A stretch of DNA of 64,000 nt from Chloroflexota bacterium (GTDB taxonomy: Bacteria > Chloroflexota > Chloroflexia > Chloroflexales > Herpetosiphonaceae). The notes under the pieces are model-generated. The model was given only the letters and a program-made list of their open reading frames with translations, searched no databases and was not told the origin of the DNA. Position 1 is the first letter of the stretch; each line of letters opens with the position of its first letter. Location: contig JAIUOC010000010.1 in the NCBI GenBank assembly GCA_020161265.1, forward strand, positions 124,001 through 188,000, written 5' to 3'. Of the stretch, positions 61,607 to 64,000 are shown in pieces. The translations under genes and the position numbers were made by a program.

Positions 61607-62962
61607 ATGGCAACCGCAAGCATTGAAAAACTAGGAACCGCTCCCATCGGCAAGCTGCTCTTGGCAATGTCGTCGCAAACCACCATCTCGCTATTGGTCT
61701 ATACGATTTATAGCATTACCAATACCTACGTACTTTCGATTGGGATTAATGGTTTAGCAGCGGCGGGTGCTGCAATCATCGCGCCAGTGCTCTTGGCCTT
61801 GGGAGCAGTTTCAACCACGGTTGGCGCTGGTGGAGCTTCAGTCGTTTCACGCGCCTTGGGAGCGCATCAGCCCGATCGCGCAGCGCGAGTTGTTGCCAAT
61901 ACTTTCATTATTTTTTGGGCGGCAGCACTCATTATCAGCGTGATTGGCACGTTGGCAATTGAGCCAATTGTCTATTTGTTGGGCGCGACCGAAAGCATTG
62001 CACCTTACGCCATCGACTATGGCCGCATCATCTTTTTGGGCGCAATTACCAGCACAGGCTACTCGGCAATTATCCGTGCCGACGGCAATACCGGCTTTTC
62101 AACCGCGATCTGGATCATTCCGGTTAGCCTGACGATTGGGTTTTGCTGGTTGTTGGTGATCGTTTTCCCGTTAGGTGTGACGGGGGCAGCAATTGCAACG
62201 GTGCTTGGGCAAGCTGCTTCAGCAGGCATGAGCATCTATTTCTTCTTTTTTCGCAAACAACGCTCATATCACCTACGCCTGAGTTACTTTAAGCCTGATT
62301 GGGCGATTATGCGCGAAATCCTGCTGATTGGCTCGCCCTCGCTGATTAAAAATCTCAGCGCTAGCATTATGGCGATTGTGACCAATAATCTGTTGCGCAC
62401 GCTTGGTGGCACCAGTGCCTTGAGCGTTTTTGCGATTGTTGGCAGCTTGTACAGCGGCTTGATGACACCGCAAACTGGAATTATTCAAGGTATGCAGCCA
62501 ATTGTCGGCTATAATCTTGGGCAGCGCAATCTTCAGCGCGTATGGCAAACAATTAAGCTTTCGCTGCGGGCGGCGGTTGGTTATGGCCTACTAATTAGCA
62601 GCCTGTGTTTGATCATTCCTGGTGGCTTGATTTCGCTGCTCTCAAATGACCAAGCCTTGATTGCCGAAGGCCAAACTGCCTTACGTTTGTTAGCACTGGC
62701 CTATCCATTAACCGGAATTTCGTTGGTCAGCGCCGCGGCCTTGCAAGCGGCGGGCTGGGCCAAACAAGCCCTGTTGCTGCTAGTTGGCAGCATTATTGGC
62801 ATTAAACTGCCCATTTTATTGCTTGGCTCACAGCTATTTGGCCTGAATGGCATTTGGGCCGCCGAAGCTATTTCAGAATTATTGCTCTGTGGCGCAGCTT
62901 TTTGGTTGCTGAACAAACTGCGCCAACAAACCCATCAGCCGCTTGGTTCAGAAGGGAATTAG
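61607..62962 (+). CDS. MATE family efflux transporter
   Basis: The 451-residue protein has about twelve transmembrane helices in two MatE repeats. The first begins with APIGKLLLAMSSQTTISLLVYTIYSITN, the second with EILLIGSPSLIKNLSASIMAIVTNN, and GIIQGMQPIVGYNLGQRN is the typical second-repeat motif. MATE proteins export drugs or metabolites using Na+ or H+ gradients. It starts five bases after the APH-like gene and the LacI regulator follows after 11 bases, so these three are probably one operon under the leader. Confidence 0.9.
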   Translation: MATASIEKLGTAPIGKLLLAMSSQTTISLLVYTIYSITNTYVLSIGINGLAAAGAAIIAPVLLALGAVSTTVGAGGASVVSRALGAHQPDRAARVVANTFIIFWAAALIISVIGTLAIEPIVYLLGATESIAPYAIDYGRIIFLGAITSTGYSAIIRADGNTGFSTAIWIIPVSLTIGFCWLLVIVFPLGVTGAAIATVLGQAASAGMSIYFFFFRKQRSYHLRLSYFKPDWAIMREILLIGSPSLIKNLSASIMAIVTNNLLRTLGGTSALSVFAIVGSLYSGLMTPQTGIIQGMQPIVGYNLGQRNLQRVWQTIKLSLRAAVGYGLLISSLCLIIPGGLISLLSNDQALIAEGQTALRLLALAYPLTGISLVSAAALQAAGWAKQALLLLVGSIIGIKLPILLLGSQLFGLNGIWAAEAISELLLCGAAFWLLNKLRQQTHQPLGSEGN

Positions 62963-62973
62963 TAGGTCGCGTT

Positions 62974-63996
62974 ATGGCATCATTGACGATTGAACAAATT
63001 GCAGAATTGGCGCATGTCTCGATTGCAACGGTTTCGCGGGTGCTGAATAATCAGCCGCATGTACGGACCGAAGTGCGCGAACGGGTGCTCGCCGTAATGC
63101 AGGAGCATCATTACACCCCCCATGCAGCGGCGCGAACCTTGGCAGGCCAACGCCCCAAAGTAATTGCGGTCTTTATTTCGCGCACGACTGCCACCATCTT
63201 TCGTAACCCGACCTTTTCGCACCTGCTTCAGGGCATGACCGAGGCTTGTAACGCCAAGGGCTATGTCTTGATGGTCTCGCTGGATAGCGCCAATCGGGCC
63301 GATGATCCAGCAACCAAATTGCTGAATGGTCGTAGCGTCGATGGCCGAATCGTGATTCCCAATACAATCAATGATCCATTGTTACCACAACTGATCGCCG
63401 ACCGCGTGCCGATGGTGCTGGTCGGCAAACATCCTTTGCTGCATCATATTGTCAGCGTTGATATTGACCATTTTGCGGGTAGCTACCAAGCAGTGCATCA
63501 TCTGCTGAAACTTGGCCATCAATCGGTTGGCATGATCGTTGGCTCGTTGCATGCACTGGCCACCCACGATCAGATTGAGGGCTATCAACAGGCCTATCGC
63601 GAGGCAGGTTTGCCAATTCACCCAGCATTGATTGCCACTGGAAATGAGACTGAACAAGGCGGCCAAGCGGCAATTGAGCAATTACTAGCCTTGCAACCAC
63701 GGCCAAGCGCCCTGTTTGTCAGCAGCGCCGTGATGGCCACAGGCGTATTACAAACCTTGCATACCCAAGGGCTGCGCGTGCCTGATGATATAACCGTGGT
63801 CTGTTTTGATGATGTGCCAACTGCCGCCAGCCTCAACCCCAGCATGACCTCATTGCACCAACCAATGTACGATCTTGGCGCAACCGCCGCCAATGTGCTG
63901 ATCGACATGATCGAAGGCAAAACTCCCAGCAGCGAAAATACCATCCTGCCAATTAGCATGATCGTGCGCCACGAAAACGAGGTTTGGGGCGGCTAA
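62974..63996 (+). CDS. LacI family transcriptional regulator
   Basis: The 340-residue protein has the LacI N-terminal helix-turn-helix (TIEQIAELAHVSIATVSRVLNN) and a periplasmic-binding-protein-like sensor domain at ~60-335 (VIAVFISRTTATIFRNP, VSVDIDHFAGSYQAVHHLLKLGH, ITVVCFDDVPTA). It should bind an operator and a sugar-like or other effector. The chosen ATG aligns with LacI proteins; the frame from 62854 lies inside the MATE gene. It may regulate the upstream operon or genes beyond the window, which ends four bases after its stop. Confidence 0.9.
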   Translation: MASLTIEQIAELAHVSIATVSRVLNNQPHVRTEVRERVLAVMQEHHYTPHAAARTLAGQRPKVIAVFISRTTATIFRNPTFSHLLQGMTEACNAKGYVLMVSLDSANRADDPATKLLNGRSVDGRIVIPNTINDPLLPQLIADRVPMVLVGKHPLLHHIVSVDIDHFAGSYQAVHHLLKLGHQSVGMIVGSLHALATHDQIEGYQQAYREAGLPIHPALIATGNETEQGGQAAIEQLLALQPRPSALFVSSAVMATGVLQTLHTQGLRVPDDITVVCFDDVPTAASLNPSMTSLHQPMYDLGATAANVLIDMIEGKTPSSENTILPISMIVRHENEVWGG

Positions 63997-64000
63997 TTAA

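Noticed and set aside
1..64000. tRNA or rRNA genes
   Set aside because: No cloverleaf-like segment with a T-loop GGTTCRA pattern in the right place, and no rRNA-like sequence was noticed; a tRNA scan would be needed to be sure.

Overview
This 64-kb window is bacterial chromosome with roughly balanced base composition. It is densely coded on both strands, with no rRNA, tRNA, CRISPR array, phage or insertion sequence that I can see. The mix of families suggests a filamentous Chloroflexota bacterium, most likely Herpetosiphon or a close relative: an RqcH/NFACT protein, many hybrid histidine kinases, a class III cyclase joined to a receiver, a DUF5685 protein, a VKOR/DsbA pair, a NACHT-like/HEAT protein, M1 and M50 peptidases, and intergenic mosaics of short repeated words. 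The genus is an inference from gene content, not from a marker comparison.

Layout. 0-8 kb: tail of a DUF1295-type membrane protein, a repeat mosaic, rqcH (-), then gmk, degV, a double GNAT, MoxR ATPase, DUF58, GNAT and a membrane protein (+). 8-13.5 kb: a TetR regulator, an MBL hydrolase and pepA (-), a second mosaic, then hutU (+). 13.9-19 kb: a PAS-GGDEF-EAL protein, a globin (-), and tgt with a FecR-like gene. 19-26.4 kb: a minus-strand block with an RlmD-like rRNA methyltransferase, M50-CBS protease, GNAT, VKOR, DsbA, a CrtI-like oxidoreductase, a WYL regulator and a small membrane protein. 26.5-35.5 kb: hutI (+), then minus-strand signalling genes (7TM kinase, receiver-cyclase, receiver), folC, and an ECF sigma factor with a NarL-type kinase. 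35.5-39.7 kb: two tandem Doc/Fic genes with a small partner, a mosaic, a TrpG-like amidotransferase, a Usp protein, a Na/Pi-type transporter and the largest mosaic. 39.8-43.7 kb: a dCache kinase and a receiver-kinase.

43.8-50 kb: a ferredoxin-like protein with a second MBL hydrolase (+), then (-) an M1 lipoprotein peptidase, a GNAT, a tail-anchored Gln/Pro-rich protein, a CheY-like receiver and a degenerate Old Yellow Enzyme homologue. 50-54.6 kb: a two-gene operon of a 1294-residue NACHT-like/HEAT protein and a membrane-anchored receiver carrying a RodZ-like helix-turn-helix. 54.7-60.3 kb: a DUF5685 protein with a very cysteine-rich tail, lgt, an HExxH peptidase and two tandem propeller-like paralogues. 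60.3-64 kb: a long structured leader before an APH-family kinase, a MATE transporter and a LacI regulator.

How the genes work together. Signalling dominates: four histidine kinases, several receivers, a cyclic-di-GMP enzyme, a predicted adenylate cyclase and an ECF sigma factor. Envelope functions form a second theme: disulfide formation (VKOR plus DsbA), Lgt, M50 and M1 proteases. The best candidates for undescribed biology are the NACHT/HEAT plus REC-HTH-TM operon, the structured leader before the APH/MATE genes, the cysteine-rich tail, the tandem Doc genes, and the word-mosaic repeats that supply stop codons to neighbouring genes.
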